A stretch of 64,000 nt of DNA. It comes from Pseudeuparius sepicola. Lineage: Eukaryota > Arthropoda > Insecta > Coleoptera > Anthribidae. The DNA lies in contig OY987306.1 in NCBI GenBank assembly GCA_963920635.1, positions 10,930,001 to 10,994,000 of the forward strand, in the 5' to 3' direction. Positions 45,501 to 57,592 of this stretch are shown piece by piece. Numbering within the stretch: the first letter of the stretch is position 1; each line of letters begins with the position of its first letter. Below the pieces are notes generated by a model. That model saw only the letters and a program-made list of their open reading frames with translations. It was not told the DNA's origin and searched no databases. Both the position numbers and the translations under genes were made by a program.

Positions 45501-46428
45501 TTTGAAAATATGACACCTTCTGCTTTCTATTTGGCCAGAGGATATTAAACGAAGTGATAGGGTTAAGAAAACCAAACTTACCATTCAAAAACCACTTTTG
45601 TGCCAGCTTAAAATGTGTAATTTTATCAACTATTTCACTTTGACGTATTTGACATTACAAAGGTTTTCTTTCATGGCCTATTTAGATATAAACTAATCTA
45701 ATCTAATATAATCTAATAAAAAATAAGGCAATTTTTGTTTCAACATATAGTTGTCAGCGGTTTTAGACATTAAGTAAAATAATAAAAATATCAAATACTA
45801 ACACTGTGATTAGAATAATATTTTTTTTTTGAATTTTGGTTCTTTGCTGTGCAGCCTGTATTAACTTGCATTAATTTTGCCTGCATTCTGTATAAGATAA
45901 TACAAGGAAATTTGCAATTTGCGGTGGCCAGGCAGTGGCCTGTTGACCACTACCGAAAGTCACGAGAAACCTCTTCTGGTCGTTCGGTTTCAACCGGCCG
46001 CGACTGTACTTAAGATTGATTCTACAATGGTCGTTTTGTCTAGATTATAAATTCTTCACTTACTGGCTACCTCCTAAAGCTTAAATTATTAATGTGCACT
46101 AGAATTCATTACTCTGTTCAATATTATAAATTTAACTTTTTTTTTATTTTATTTTTGCCAAGTTTCTTCCAGGATTTGTCTTATAGGGTACAATATTGCC
46201 CAGAATATAAAATATCGTCCCTATCCTAAATGGCTTGCCCATTTATGTTACGACCACTGTTGTTTCATATCCATTTGGGTTTTCCACGTTTGATGTCTTC
46301 TCTTAAATAAATGGCTTGTTATAAAATGCACTTTTTGTGACCACAGCTGGGTATGTCTACACGCATTTTCTCTAGAAATAGGTAACCATGTGGAACATAT
46401 CTATATTATTTTTAGCTATTTTTCTCAG

Positions 46429-46650
46429 TAACAGGTTTTAGCACAGGTTATAGCACAGGTTTTAGCACAGAAAATAAAGCGAAAGGCAAAATAATTCTAA
46501 TCAGTATTTGCATAGAAGAACCTGTCTTAGTTTCTTATGTGGTATTGGGCAGGCAAAATAGCTATTGTCATAAAAGCCGTCAGTACTTCAAGTATTATCA
46601 TACAAGCTGTCAGTACTTCAACTGTATTATCACACAAGCTGTCAGTAGGT
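46429..46650. repeat. Two short tandem arrays
   Basis: 46429-46468: 12-bp unit ACAGGTTTTAGC about 3.3 times. 46575-46650: ~32-bp unit with GTCAGTACTTCAA.TATTATCA.ACAAGC about 2.5 times. Confidence 0.8.
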
Positions 46651-46667
46651 ACTTTAATTAATGTATA

Positions 46668-47709
46668 CAGTGTGGATAGAAATTGTGGAATATTGCTTAT
46701 ATTTCTTAAAATATTCCTCATATCAAAAACATGTTTTAATAAAAGTGTTAGGGGAAATAATTTCCTGTTTAGTGATATCAAGCAATCTTTCGTAGCACAA
46801 AAAATGTGGTTGCCATGGTAACTGACTTAATTTTTTTTAAATGGCACCATATACGTTTTTTGGTGAAAATTAATACATTGGAACTTTCTGAATACGATAC
46901 AATACAATTTTAATGGGGTCGCATAAGAAAAATTACAAAAAAAAAAGTTTTCTATTATGCTATTGACAATGTTTATCAAAATAATTATTAACATCAAGTT
47001 AGCCATGAAAAAATCAGAATACTGCGGAACTGTCACTAGCTGTCAGTTGCTTGTAATTGTGTGCATTGTTACAGTAAACGTACTTTTTTACTCAATTTTC
47101 TGTTTACTTAAGTACTTAGTAGGGTAAGAGCATACAAGAGTGCGCACCTAAAGGTTTTTTCTTATAAATTGAATTAATTTTAGTAAAACTTCTTTAAAAT
47201 TAATTCAATTTATAAGAAAAAACCTTTAGGTGCGCACTCTTGTATGTTCTTACCCTACTAAGTACTTAAGTAAACAGAAAATTGAGTAAAAAAGTACGTT
47301 TACTGTAACAATGCACACAATTACAAGCAACTGACAGCTAGTGACAGTTCCGCATTATTCTGATTTTGGCATGGCTAACTTGATATTAATAATTATTTTG
47401 ATAAACATTGTCAATAGCATACTAGAAAACTTATTTTTTTGTATTTTTTTCTTATGCGACCCCATTAAAATTGTATTGTATCGTATTCAGAAAGTTCCAA
47501 TGTTTTAATTTTCACCAAAAAACGTATATGGTGCCATTTAAAAAAATTAAGTCGGTTACCATGGCAACCACAATTTTTGTGCTAGAAAAGATTGCTTGAT
47601 ATCACTAAACAGGAAATAATTTCCCCTAACACTTTTATTAAAACATGTTTTTGATATGAGGAATATTTTAAGAAATATAAGCAATATTCCACAATTTCTA
47701 TCCACACTG
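46668..47709. repeat. Giant foldback FB3, two collinear 515-bp arms
   Basis: Ends CAGTGTGGATAGAAATTGTG and CACAATTTCTATCCACACTG with TA on both sides (46666-46667, 47710-47711). Arms 46668-47182 and 47195-47709 are the same length and align without net indel around a 12-nt loop GTAAAACTTCTT; only scattered mismatches are visible. No protein frame of note. Length 1042 bp. Confidence 0.93.
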
Positions 47710-47711
47710 TA

Positions 47712-48303
47712 TACCAATCTATCGAGTTTTGTTCGGCTTCTCGATATTAGAATCCCATTTTTTAATTCTTATTATTTATTATTCTTTGTCAAGGTTAGAT
47801 ATTTATTGTTTAAAGTCAAAAAAGTTGTGACTCCAATATATTTATTAATGTTAATAACTCCTTCCCGACGTAAAATTCAAATGGTCGGAAGTGGGTATAA
47901 CTAAATATAGTTATCTCTTACACAAAATCGATATTCAATTTCTAGTCCTGTTTGCTTACAATTTCTCTCATGGAAAATTGTGATACACTTTCCACGAGCT
48001 GAGTGTCAGAGTCGGTAATGCAGCGTGAAACTTGAGCAAGTATTTCTGTTTTTCTGGCGTCCTTTCGATATCTAGTTACCTACGCCTCCTCAACGTGGGA
48101 AATTAAAGTTGTGTAATGGGACTTGTCAATATAATATTCTCCTCTATAATAAAAGTACTATGAAATATATCTAGTAATCGATGATAATTATTAAATTTTG
48201 TGTGTAAATAGATCCTAGTATAAGGATAAAAATTATGAAATAAAACACAATTTCCTGCCATATTTTTTTATATTATAGCTGTCCTGTAAATTAATAGATT
48301 TAT
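47712..48303. other. Spacer without recognisable gene
   Basis: AT-rich; no repeat partner noticed. Confidence 0.4.
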
Positions 48304-48304
48304 A

Positions 48305-49231
48305 CAGGGTGTCTACTTTTAAGTGTAAACAAATCGATAAAAAATATATTTTGTGAGATATTTTCAAAAACCTTTTTTTGTTCGAAAGGTCTTCAAAAAA
48401 CGCTATTAATGTACTAATAAATTTTACCACTTGCAGATGGATTGGAAGAAATAGTCCATTAATTAGATGGCCCCCTCGATCGCCAGATTTGTCCTCGATG
48501 GACTTTTATTTTTGGGGTGCGATAAAGGATAGAGTATATAAAAATCGCCCTAGAGACATAAACGAGCTACAACAAAAATTAATAGAAGCTTGCCAATCGG
48601 TAACAGCAAATGAGTTAAAAAATGTTGTTTGTGACATTAAAAAGCGTATTGACAAATGTATAACCTTAGAAGGCCTCGATAAATTAAGACTTAAGTATTT
48701 TATTTGTTGATGTTTTGGTAAAATTTAATTTATTTTACATTTAGTAAAATTGTTTCAATAATCCAAGGCAAACTTGACCAGCATAAAATTCGAAAAAAAT
48801 CGGAACTTTTAGACGCTCTTGCAATTTCTTCCATCAACACTTTGGGTGGTCCTGTTAATTCTTCCACTGTTTTGAAATAATTCCATGGCACGCTTGACTC
48901 GCCAGGTGCCTTTGAAGTCCCTATTTTGCTCAACTTTAACACGGTGTAGAACGGAACACCCTTTACATTTTTTGTTCAAATTTAGAATATGGGGGGTTTT
49001 GGGGTGTCCCGATTAACGCTGTTGTGTCAGATTTTAAACAAAAAAATCGCTAAATGGTTTTTGTGAAAATCGGGGTATAAAAAAAATCGTAGCCGTCCCT
49101 GGATTTGCATTTTGGCAAAAGTAAAAACGTCAAAAGAAGCGTTTTTTGAAGACCTTTCGAACAAAAAAAAGGTTTTGAAAATATCTTACAAAATACATTT
49201 GTTATCGATTTGTATACACTTAAAAGTAGTA
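48305..49231 (+). mobile_element. TIR element M4 with transposase tail
   Basis: The left arm CAGGGTGTCTACTTTTAAGT... (48305-48410) pairs with 49130-49231 (ACTTAAAAGTAG), but the last ~10 bases of the right terminus are lost. It contains a transposase C-terminal fragment (48430-48710) and a D2-family segment (48730-49090). Confidence 0.72.
48430..48710 (+). pseudogene. Mariner-like transposase C-terminal fragment
   Basis: Reads WIGRNSPLIRWPPRSPDLSS then MDFYFWGAIKDRVYKNRP and a helical tail ending at TGA 48708-48710. WPPRSPDL..MDF..WG is the third catalytic block of the DD41D-like transposases in this window. Upstream catalytic blocks are missing; the 110-codon frame from 48378 includes about 18 unrelated residues from the TIR arm. 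Confidence 0.8.
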
Positions 49232-49347
49232 TGTGTCAAAGTTCACAAAAAAATTAAGAAGTTCTTCAAATTTACATAATTTCCAGAAAAAAATTATGCA
49301 TGTTTTTACAACACATAATTAACAATAATACCAACATTAAATGATAA

Positions 49348-50215
49348 TTAATGCGGAAGATTACCACCATGACTGTTAACAACCGCTCTACATCTACCAG
49401 GCACCCTCAGAATTAGGTTGTCAATGACATGTTGTTCGATGGCGTTCCATTTATTTGAAAGGCACTCAAATAGTTGTTGGTCAGTTTAAAACCCAATATT
49501 TTGCACCAAGTGTCTTCGTCCGGGCATATCTCATACGTGCTCGATGGGATTAAGGTCAGGGGATTGAGAAGGCCAAGTCAAATCATTAATTTCATTGTCC
49601 TGAAGAAATTCGCGCACGACACTTGCTGCATGGAGAGGCGCATTGTCGTGCACTAGTTGAAATTTTGGTCCAATTCTCTCAGCATGCGGTCCAATTCTGT
49701 CAGCATACGGAACGACAATAGCGTTGACTGAAGGTTTATTCACCCAACGACAATAGGCTGAAGAATAATGTTTTGATAATCATTGGAATTCAGAGACCGT
49801 TCCAACCAAACGAGATTAGTTCTTCCGCCGATGTCGATACCGCCCCATATATCTCCTCGAAAGTTGTGAACCGCTCGAAAAGCTGCAATGCGTTCCGCAT
49901 TTCCGCAGGACAACTCTACACGCTAAACTGGTTGTACGATTTCATCGTGATAAATGCTGGAATTCTTACAGGCCGGCAGCCATTAATATGTGATCTTCGT
50001 GGAGCATGTTTAAGACCGTTTGGTCACTAAGCCGTACGCTGTGTGTATTGTGCAGCTGAATAAGCAATTGCGACGCATTAATATTGCGCTCTCGCAAGGC
50101 TAGCAATCTTAAATGTATCCTGAATTGGGGTAGTTACCTTTGTACGCGGCCTGTATGCCGTTCTCTGACGTCTCCTGTTTCTTGGTATCTTATCCATAAA
50201 CGATTAATTAAGAGT
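49348..50215 (-). pseudogene. Tc1-like DD34E transposase pseudogene
   Basis: The minus strand begins near 50215 (NRLWIRYQETGDVRERHTGR, HTH region), continues with LALRERNINASQLLIQLHNT and SDQTVLNMLHEDH, then degraded sequence, then VHDNAPLHAASVVREFLQDN and WPSQSPDLNPIEHV (49743-49531): Asp and Glu separated by 34 residues. A stop follows EHV, and CRAVVNSHGGNLPH ends at TAA 49348-49350. Multiple stops and frameshifts. No TIRs recognised. Confidence 0.85.
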
Positions 50216-50460
50216 TAAGAGTTTCTGCGACACCTTTGTGAAATTCTAGCCTCCAACATGCTAACAGTACTTAACATCGTTTCACGTTCCAAATGATGTC
50301 TCTGCATTATAAAATGTTTGCCGAGCACCGAATGACAAATACATATTAAATTAAGAAGGTTTTTCGTTTGAATTTTAAAAAATTCTCCAATGGTTTTTTA
50401 ATTTAAAAAAATACGTTAATACGTTTGCATTATCAGTTGCTAGAACTGCTCATAGTGGTA

Positions 50461-52425
50461 CAGGGTGGCCAATCCAAGCGGAAAAAGTGTCCTACGTGGA
50501 GACACGTTAACATAAAATCGTCATTCAACAAATGAGATTGTAGTAAAAATTAAGGAGAATTCGAGGGTGTACCCTAATTTTGTACACGGGGGTCGGTAAA
50601 AAAGTTATCGCGAAAAAACTTTCTTTGCAAAATAAAAAAAATATTTCTTTCCATTAGAGAACCTTTAAGTAGTATTCCCGAATATTCAGTTTTTTAATAT
50701 AACTTCCGGTTATAGCGGAAATGAAAGTGGTTTTCTCTATTTTACAACTTAGACATTTCTCTTAACAATCACAGGATTCCTTTTTTAATTCTGAATCCAA
50801 CGATATATAATTTGACCTATTTATCTCCAACCGTTTCCGAGATATTTATCAGAGAAGCTCCATCAAATTAGATACATGGTCTCATGGTCGGTGTCTGATG
50901 TTCGATCTGAATAGGCCAAACAATAAAACCAAATTTATGACAAATCAAGTCAGCCATGATAATAAAACTGACAATCGAGTAGGCTGTCAATTCAATATTT
51001 CTATTTACGTGTCAGATTAGTCTAAAATTTTGTTGCTGAAGCTGTTAGTAGTTGCAGTTTAAAAAATGTTTTTGAAAGAAGAATGCTGTGATATTTTAGA
51101 GATCTTCATCAAAAATGATAAAAGATACATAGAAACTTTGAGGGAGTATTCTCGTAAATATCCAAATAGAAATGTTCCGAGCGCTTCATTTATATGTAAG
51201 CTGTATCGAAGATTCAGATCGACAGGAAGCGTGATTAGCAAGAGAAAAAAAGGGTTTAGAATTAGTGAGGACGAGAGAGAAAGAATTTTAAATTATTTCA
51301 GAAGAAATAACGAAAAATCGCAGAGAGATGCAGCGAGAGACTTACAAATTCCCCGGTCTACAATACAAAGGGTAATGAAATTAAGCAAATTTAAAGCCTT
51401 CAAAATATTACCTGTTCAAAGGCTATTCCCTGGAGATGCTGCAAGAAAACTGGAATATTGTCAAACAATGTTAAACTTTTATTTTGCAAGAGGTGGAGCT
51501 GGATTTTTTAAACAAATTATTTGGTCCGATGAAGCTACATTTACAACGGCGGGAATATAAAATAGTATATTTTGGTCTGCTGACAATCCACGGACATTTC
51601 GTGAAGTTGTGAAATCCGGCAGAAATTCCGTGAGTGTTTGGTGCGGAATTGTGGGAAATTTTATAATGGGCCCTCTATTTTATTCAGGAAGTATGACAGG
51701 TAGGAAATACCTACATTTAATCCAGAACGAATTGGAACAATACCTTGACCAGTTGGCGCTTCCTTCCACAATTGTGGGCCCATATCGGAATTTTTGAACA
51801 ATTCGTTTGAAAATTGGATTGGTAAACATGGAACGATAAGGTGGCCGCCACGTAGTCCAGATTTAACCTCCTTGGATTTTTTCTTGTGGGGGCATTTAAA
51901 AAATAAAGTTTATAAGAACCGCCCCGAAAATGTTGAGGAGATTAAAAGACGAGTAAAATTAGAAACTGATAGTTTAAACAATCGTCCCTTAATCTTTGAA
52001 AATGTCCGAAAATTTTCTTTAAAAGACTTAGGTTAAGTGTAAATAATAATGGAAACCATTTTGAACATTAATGTAAATGAACTTCTAACTAATTTTTAAT
52101 AACTAATCATATTGTTGTTGTTATAATAAATATGACAGTAGTAAAAATAATAAATGTTTCATAATTTCCACGAGATTTTTAATTAAGTTGAATGCAGTTG
52201 AATGGCTATAGCCACTTTAACATTCAGCCTACTCGCTTGTCAGTTTTATTATCATGACTGACTTGATTTGTCATAAATTTGGTTTTATTGTTTGGCCTAT
52301 TCAGATCGAACATCAGACACCGACCATGAGACCATGTATCTAGTTTGATGGAGCTTCTTTGATAAATATCTCGGAAACGGTTGGAGATAAATAGGTCAAA
52401 TTATATATCGTTGGATTCAGAATTA
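50461..52425 (+). mobile_element. Family V, copy B (right end missing)
   Basis: The left terminus CAGGGTGGCCAATCCAAGCG and ~500-bp arm match copy A. The right arm breaks off at about 52425 after GGATTCAGAATTAAA, so about 350 bp of it is gone. Contains the transposase at 51066-52065. Confidence 0.9.
51066..52065 (+). pseudogene. Family V transposase, copy B, with catalytic deletion
   Basis: 51066-51560 encodes the HTH (EECCDILEIFIKNDKRYIET, YPNRNVPS), a second HTH (SQRDAARDLQIPRSTIQRVM) and the first catalytic block IIWSDEATF. A stop at 51558 follows a small deletion relative to copy A. FWSADNPRTFREVVKSGRNS and VWCGIVGNFIMGPLFYSGSM continue. Then about 58 bp present in copy A (including WQQDG, the second catalytic Asp) are absent at about 51750. 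WPPRSPDLTSLDFFLWG remains at about 51840-51890. So it is inactive but better preserved at the N-terminus than copy A. Confidence 0.87.
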
Positions 52426-53060
52426 AATTGATGATTAAATATATTTATTTTTTACTCTGTAGTGGTCTCAATACACGCACTGCCAAAGACGATCCCTTAT
52501 ATTGTATTTGGCACTACCAAACTATTTGAGTGGTCTCAGGGGTGGTTTGGTGTTAGTGAAACTATTCGGAAAGGCTGTAAATGAACACAAGTGACTATTT
52601 GAATACAAAATGTTTTTTTTAATAAAAGGCAAAAAGTAGAGATATCACAAAATGGAGGGGGTTACTTAACGATCCATGTAGTACCTTAGTGAAAATAACG
52701 AAACAACTGACTTATACATACATAATTTACTTTTTACACACATTAATACATATTTTACTTTTTGGAAACTCAAGTTTCTTAATCGTTTCAAACATAAAAC
52801 ACTCCTATCATTATCTGAGATAATGATAATGATAATGTATAATCAAAAAACCTTTTTCTGGTGGCACCAAGTAGACATTTTAATTATTTACACCTAAAAT
52901 AACAAATTTTTGGCTTTGGCCACTACTCGAACTTGAATGAAAACATCTGATGGTATTTCTGTACTTAATATCTTCCTCCATACCCAACTTTAAATATCCA
53001 CATTTCAATAGATTAACGACTCTATATCGAAAAATTTACAAGATTTTTATCTGACACCAC
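52426..53060. other. Spacer without recognisable gene
   Basis: AT-rich; nothing identified. Confidence 0.4.
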
Positions 53061-53064
53061 ACTC

Positions 53065-53275
53065 GTTTTCCGATGAGAATAATATGCTAATATAAAGTAT
53101 AGTCTGAGGAAAAGTGGCCAACTCCAGCGCAAAAGGACCTTGCCGACTGGGAATACCTAATTATTATTAAAACACAGCTGTTACTTCAGCGCGAACGTCC
53201 TTTGTCTGCCTCGAGAGGAAATTATTACCTTGACAATTTGAAGAGGAAAAGTGCCTCGCCAAATAACATTATTTT
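53065..53275. repeat. Dispersed repeat, partner at 59565-59770
   Basis: Shares GATGAGAATA.TATGCTAAT, GGAAAAGTGGCCAACTC, ACCGGGAATA-like, GTCTGCC and GAAAATTA blocks in the same order on the same strand. Non-coding. Confidence 0.7.
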
Positions 53276-53279
53276 TCTT

Positions 53280-54037
53280 TGTACGTCATGGTGATAGTAT
53301 ATAATAGTAACTTGTAACGGAAATTTTGTCATTTCCATTACAACTTTTAATATCAAGCAACAATTTGGTCAATCATTTAAAATATGAACTTCTAAAATCA
53401 AACAAAGCTAAAAACAAAATATTAGAAAGTTGGAAGTATGTCTAATTATAAAATAGAACGTAATTATGAAAATATATATGGCTGACTATATGAAAATTAA
53501 AAAAAAATCAGAAAATTAGCAATAGCTCTTTTTTTTGTAATAACTATGCCGAGTAATACATCTTTGGAAAGCTCAAAAAATTTCAGATTTTAATGGGGCC
53601 ACAGCCAACTATGATTTACATTTAAAAAAACACAAGTTTATGTCATACCTCAAAAATCGCAAACAACATAAAAAATTGGATTAGATTGCCTCATTAAGCC
53701 CAAAATTATCTACAATTTTTGTTTCTACAGTTTTTCTGTATACTCAGAAATAACGGTGCTACCGAGATCTGATGAAATAGCAAAAAATCACTCTTTTCAA
53801 AATATCTAGTTAGCCATGAACTTTTTTGAAAATCCAAAAGGGGCATTAGATTGTGCATTCAAAACTGCAATTCTTTCCCCGTTTAACCTTTGTTCTAGCT
53901 CCGCTAGTTTCCCCATAGTGGTCATCGAAAAAAACTCACCCTGTATGCAGTGTGTCCCACTTTGATACTGGACACGTCAGAAATATACTCGTATGAAGTG
54001 TAAGGAAAACAAATGGTCTTTATTTTTTTATTGGTAG
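53280..54037. other. Spacer without recognisable gene
   Basis: AT-rich. 53930-53975 contains ACCCTGTATGCAGTGTGTCC, a possible pair of degraded TA-element ends. Confidence 0.4.
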
Positions 54038-54039
54038 TA

Positions 54040-55876
54040 CAGGGTTGCCCATCCAAGTGGAAAAAGTGTGCTACGTGGAGACACGTTCAAAAAATGAGAT
54101 TGTAGTAAAAATTAAGGGGAATTCGAGGGTGTACCCTAATTTTGTATACGGGGGTCGGTAAAAAAGTTATCGCGAAAAACATTTTTTGCAAAATAAAAAA
54201 ATATATTTTTTTACCTACACATCCATTAAGAGAACCTTTAAGTAGTGTAACGAAGTTACTAGGAATTTCCCGCTAGTTCTGAATTTTCGTTTTATTTCAT
54301 TTATTTCTTCGCCGCGCTGTTTGGAACAACCGGCCGACCGCCGTAGTTTTTATATATTTATGAATGATTCTTTTTTTCTACATAGGAGACCGGCGGTCGA
54401 TATTTCGAATTGCATTTAAGCAAACTTTAGTTTTGATTATTTTCCGGCTTTCCGCCGCTTGTAAAGAATTGTTTATGTCATCATAAGGGATAAGGGATAC
54501 CGGCTAGGGGTAGAACCGGGATATTAATTCAAATTACAGCTAGAGCCGCCGTTCTTTTTGGGAAACCGGGTATACCGGACATGCCCGATCCAGAGAGACC
54601 ACCGTCCGAGCTCTGGGGGGGGGGGGGTGCAACCACCCCTAATGGCCACTCTAGCCCCCGGCAGCCGTTTTGGGTACCAGAAGAGTGGGGACGACCACCG
54701 GATGTCTCGCCACTGCTCCGACCAATGGACGGCTGGTGCACTCACGAAGGGAGGGGCGCCACCGAGCCCGATAAATACGCCGCGGCTGCCGAGGAGGCTC
54801 TCTGATTTCCGGCATATTTCCTGGTGAGCATTATTAGGTTAAGATTTAGAAACTGTCCCGAACCCTGTTGCTGTTGTGAGTTATTTATCCGCAGCCGACA
54901 CCGGTTCATTACACCCCCAGGTCAAGGTTAACTGAAGCTAGGCTTGGTACCGTGTGGGTGGCGTGAGTACCATCTACCACCGACACGGGAAGATTATTTA
55001 AGTACCGTTTGCACCAAGCTTAGCCGAACCGTACCGCTTGGACTGGGTGTGTAGACTCGCCCCGCGTCTTGTTGAATTGCCGTATTTTCTATTAGTTGTC
55101 CTGAATACTTTCGAGCTTGCTTACCGCCTGTAGACAAAACCGTGTCAATAATAAAACAGAATATCCGCGTTAGAGGCTTAACCTGCACTTTCTTTTTCCA
55201 GACACTCACGTGGATCTCTCTGGACCGGCCGTGGCAGTAATTTGAAACTGTTAAACAAATACTTTTCAATCATAGTTATTGTTAATCGAACTTCGAATAA
55301 ACCGTGTTAAAATTTGCCAAGTCTTCCTTATTTGTGCCCCACTCTCGACGCACCACTGAACTCTGGAATTAAATTTTCTCTGACGAATGCTATCCTGGGT
55401 ATAAAGCGGAGCATACCGCTCTAAAAAACTGGCGCCTGAGCAAACCGTTTCACCGAGAGTCCGATTTTTCCTTTTTTAAATAAAAGAGGCTATAAGGGAG
55501 CCCCCCGGTGAGTACCCAAAAAGGGAAAATCGGACGTGAACGAAAACTGTGCTATAAAAAGTAGCGCCCCACCGGGGGCGCGCTATAGTAGTATTCCCGA
55601 ATATTCAGTTTTTTAATATAACTTCCGGTTATAGCGGAAATGAAAGTGGTTTTCTCTATTTTACAACTTACACATTTCTCTTAACAATCACAGGATTCCT
55701 TTTTTAATTCTGAATCCAACGATATATAATTTGACCTATTTATCTCCAACCGTTTCCGAGATATTTATCAGAGAAGCTCCATCAAACTAGATACATGGTC
55801 TCATGGTCGGTGTCTGATGTTCGATCTGAGTAGGCCAAACAATAAAACCAAATTTATGACAAGCCAAGTCAGCCAA
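54040..55876 (+). mobile_element. Family V, copy C: left arm only, split by an insertion
   Basis: 54040-54245 and 55588-55876 match the left arm of copies A and B and stop at GTCAGCCA, where the others continue into the centre. No transposase remains. The split site is AAGTAG/TATTCCCG. Confidence 0.88.
54246..55587 (+). mobile_element. GC-rich 1342-bp insertion, GTAG duplication, solo-LTR-like
   Basis: Bounded by GTAG at 54242-54245 and 55588-55591, while uninterrupted copies read AAGTAGTATTCCCG once. It starts TGTAACGAAGTTACTAGG and ends GGGGGCGCGCTATA. A 4-bp duplication and a TGTAAC start fit a Ty3/gypsy LTR; AATAAA near 55295 fits an LTR polyadenylation signal. Against this, the end is not CA and TGGCGCCTGAGCA (about 55428), resembling a primer-binding site, lies inside. 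Two overlapping short frames (54558-54827) sit in the GC-rich part. Class uncertain: solo LTR or short non-autonomous retroelement. Confidence 0.65.
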
Positions 55877-57066
55877 ATTAACTTATTGAAACGATTTTTA
55901 TAAATTATATCATACAAAATGATTATTAACCTAACATCTTTGTATGACAGCTGAAAAAGTCATTTGTTCATGGCCACCTTAATCGATCATAGTTCCAAAG
56001 CCTTTCTATAGATTTTTTGTGTTTTTAAGAAATAATGTAGATACTTATTATTAATGTTTTTCAGTTAAAATTTCAATTTTAGAAGGAGTCCCTTTTCAGT
56101 AAATTTGAGACATTTTCTGTTTGGAACAATTGATTGTGGATTGCAGAACTATTTCCGTTTACTTAAAAAATCCATAGGCGTAAACGTTATTTTGAAAAAT
56201 GGAAACTCGCATTACCCTTACGCAAGCCACTGGCGTTTTAAAAATTCCTGCATTACTTTGTTTTAATAGCACTTTACGACATTATGATCCCTACCAAATT
56301 TGAAGTCGATATCTTTAGTAATTCCACGTATAATTTTAAAAAATCATTTTAATAAGTTAACTTTAACACGCTGTATCTTAAAAACAAAGCGTCAGCGGAC
56401 AAATGTTTATTTAAAAAAAGTTCTTAGCATCACATGTCCTATCATCTGTTAGGTGTTGTCGGTGTACTTTGTTAACACCCTTTATAAAAAAAATAATATT
56501 TTCTCCCATAAAAGTAGGGTCCTCGCCTCGGTTCTCACTTGTGCATTTCCATACATGCAACTGAGAAACATAAGCTATTTTGTCCTATGTCGCGAACTGT
56601 TCACACACCAGATAAGTATTCCTAAACTGATTAGTCCAATCTGCCAGATAGGACCTTTTTGCTTTGTAAACGCATTTAAGAATACTTATGTGTACACAAA
56701 TAAATGTCCTATGTGTTCAGTTAGGACAAAAGTAGGTATGGGATATAAGTTAGGACAACATATCTTAGTATTTAGTATGATTTTGTAGATAGGACAAAAC
56801 AAATACACGGCAGTACTGCAAATCGGCCCTTTTTCCACCCTATTTAGAAAAGGCCGCCCTTATCAGCTATTAATATATTTTTTACGAAAGGTAAATTATA
56901 AACAGCACCAAAGATCATGATATTTGACTTTGACAGCACCTTGTGAACAGCTCATCTAACGCGTCAAGCCGACGATCCTCGCTTGTTCTGCATCGAACGT
57001 GACGTGATGCGCGGCGCGGTCGAATTTTCGTTCGCGTCTTGAGCATACCTTTGTTTATTTGTCTTG
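55877..57066. other. Stretch without recognisable gene
   Basis: A 111-codon frame at 56453-56788 resembles nothing and overlaps recurrent TAGGACA/TGTCCTA motifs. 56950-57030 is a GC-rich patch with many CG dinucleotides. It ends at the P-like element's target duplication. Confidence 0.4.
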
Positions 57067-57301
57067 GTATTTCCCAGGGACCCTTTAAAATAAGGGGACC
57101 CAGCATGTCACAGTCTATAGCATAGGAAGAGTGAAGCCTTGAGGGGAAGTTTGTTTTTTATATACTCCAAGGAGACCACAAGGGGGCTTGTACTAGGTTA
57201 TGTTATATGTCAGTGTCCAACGGCCATCAGGTTTTATGTGACATGCCAGTGCCATAGATTCTAAAGGGGGCAAAATATTTCCAATCATAATTCACATCCA
57301 A

Positions 57302-57592
57302 CTTTCGAATTTTACAGAATAAAAATGACTTGGAATATTTACCTATGGCTGTCTCGTTATAAAATAATGAATTTAGTTATCTTAGAAAGTTATAAGTACC
57401 TACCTACCCTTATATATATATTCTTATAACAAGAAATTTTTGGAAAAAATAATAGCGTATTTTAAAAGTTCCCATTGAATTGATGTCTGTTTAATACAAT
57501 TTTGAATTTGATATATACATGTATAATATTTCATTATGAGCTTCTAAAAGTATAAAAAGTTAAATTCAATTTAAAAATATGTATATTGAACA
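57302..57592 (+). repeat. 300-bp repeat, copy 1
   Basis: Nearly identical to 60529-60827, e.g. GGCTGTCTCGTTATAAAATA. Copy 1 lacks the 17 bases TAATCGTGATCTAAAAA found in copy 2 and has a longer TATATA run. No frame, no A/B boxes seen. Confidence 0.9.

Noticed and set aside
48730..48942. Conserved peptide frame shared with 17209-17415
   Set aside because: Both lie in arms of the D2 repeat; shared wording follows from shared DNA and I do not recognise a domain.
49474..50030. Plus-strand frames at 49474-49656 and 49773-50030
   Set aside because: Shadows of the minus-strand Tc1 transposase pseudogene.
54558..54827. GC-rich frames encoding proline-rich peptides
   Set aside because: Overlapping frames on both strands open because of GC content; no domain.
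56453..56788. 111-codon open frame
   Set aside because: No family resemblance; overlaps recurrent TAGGACA/TGTCCTA strings, and cysteines are scattered without motif.
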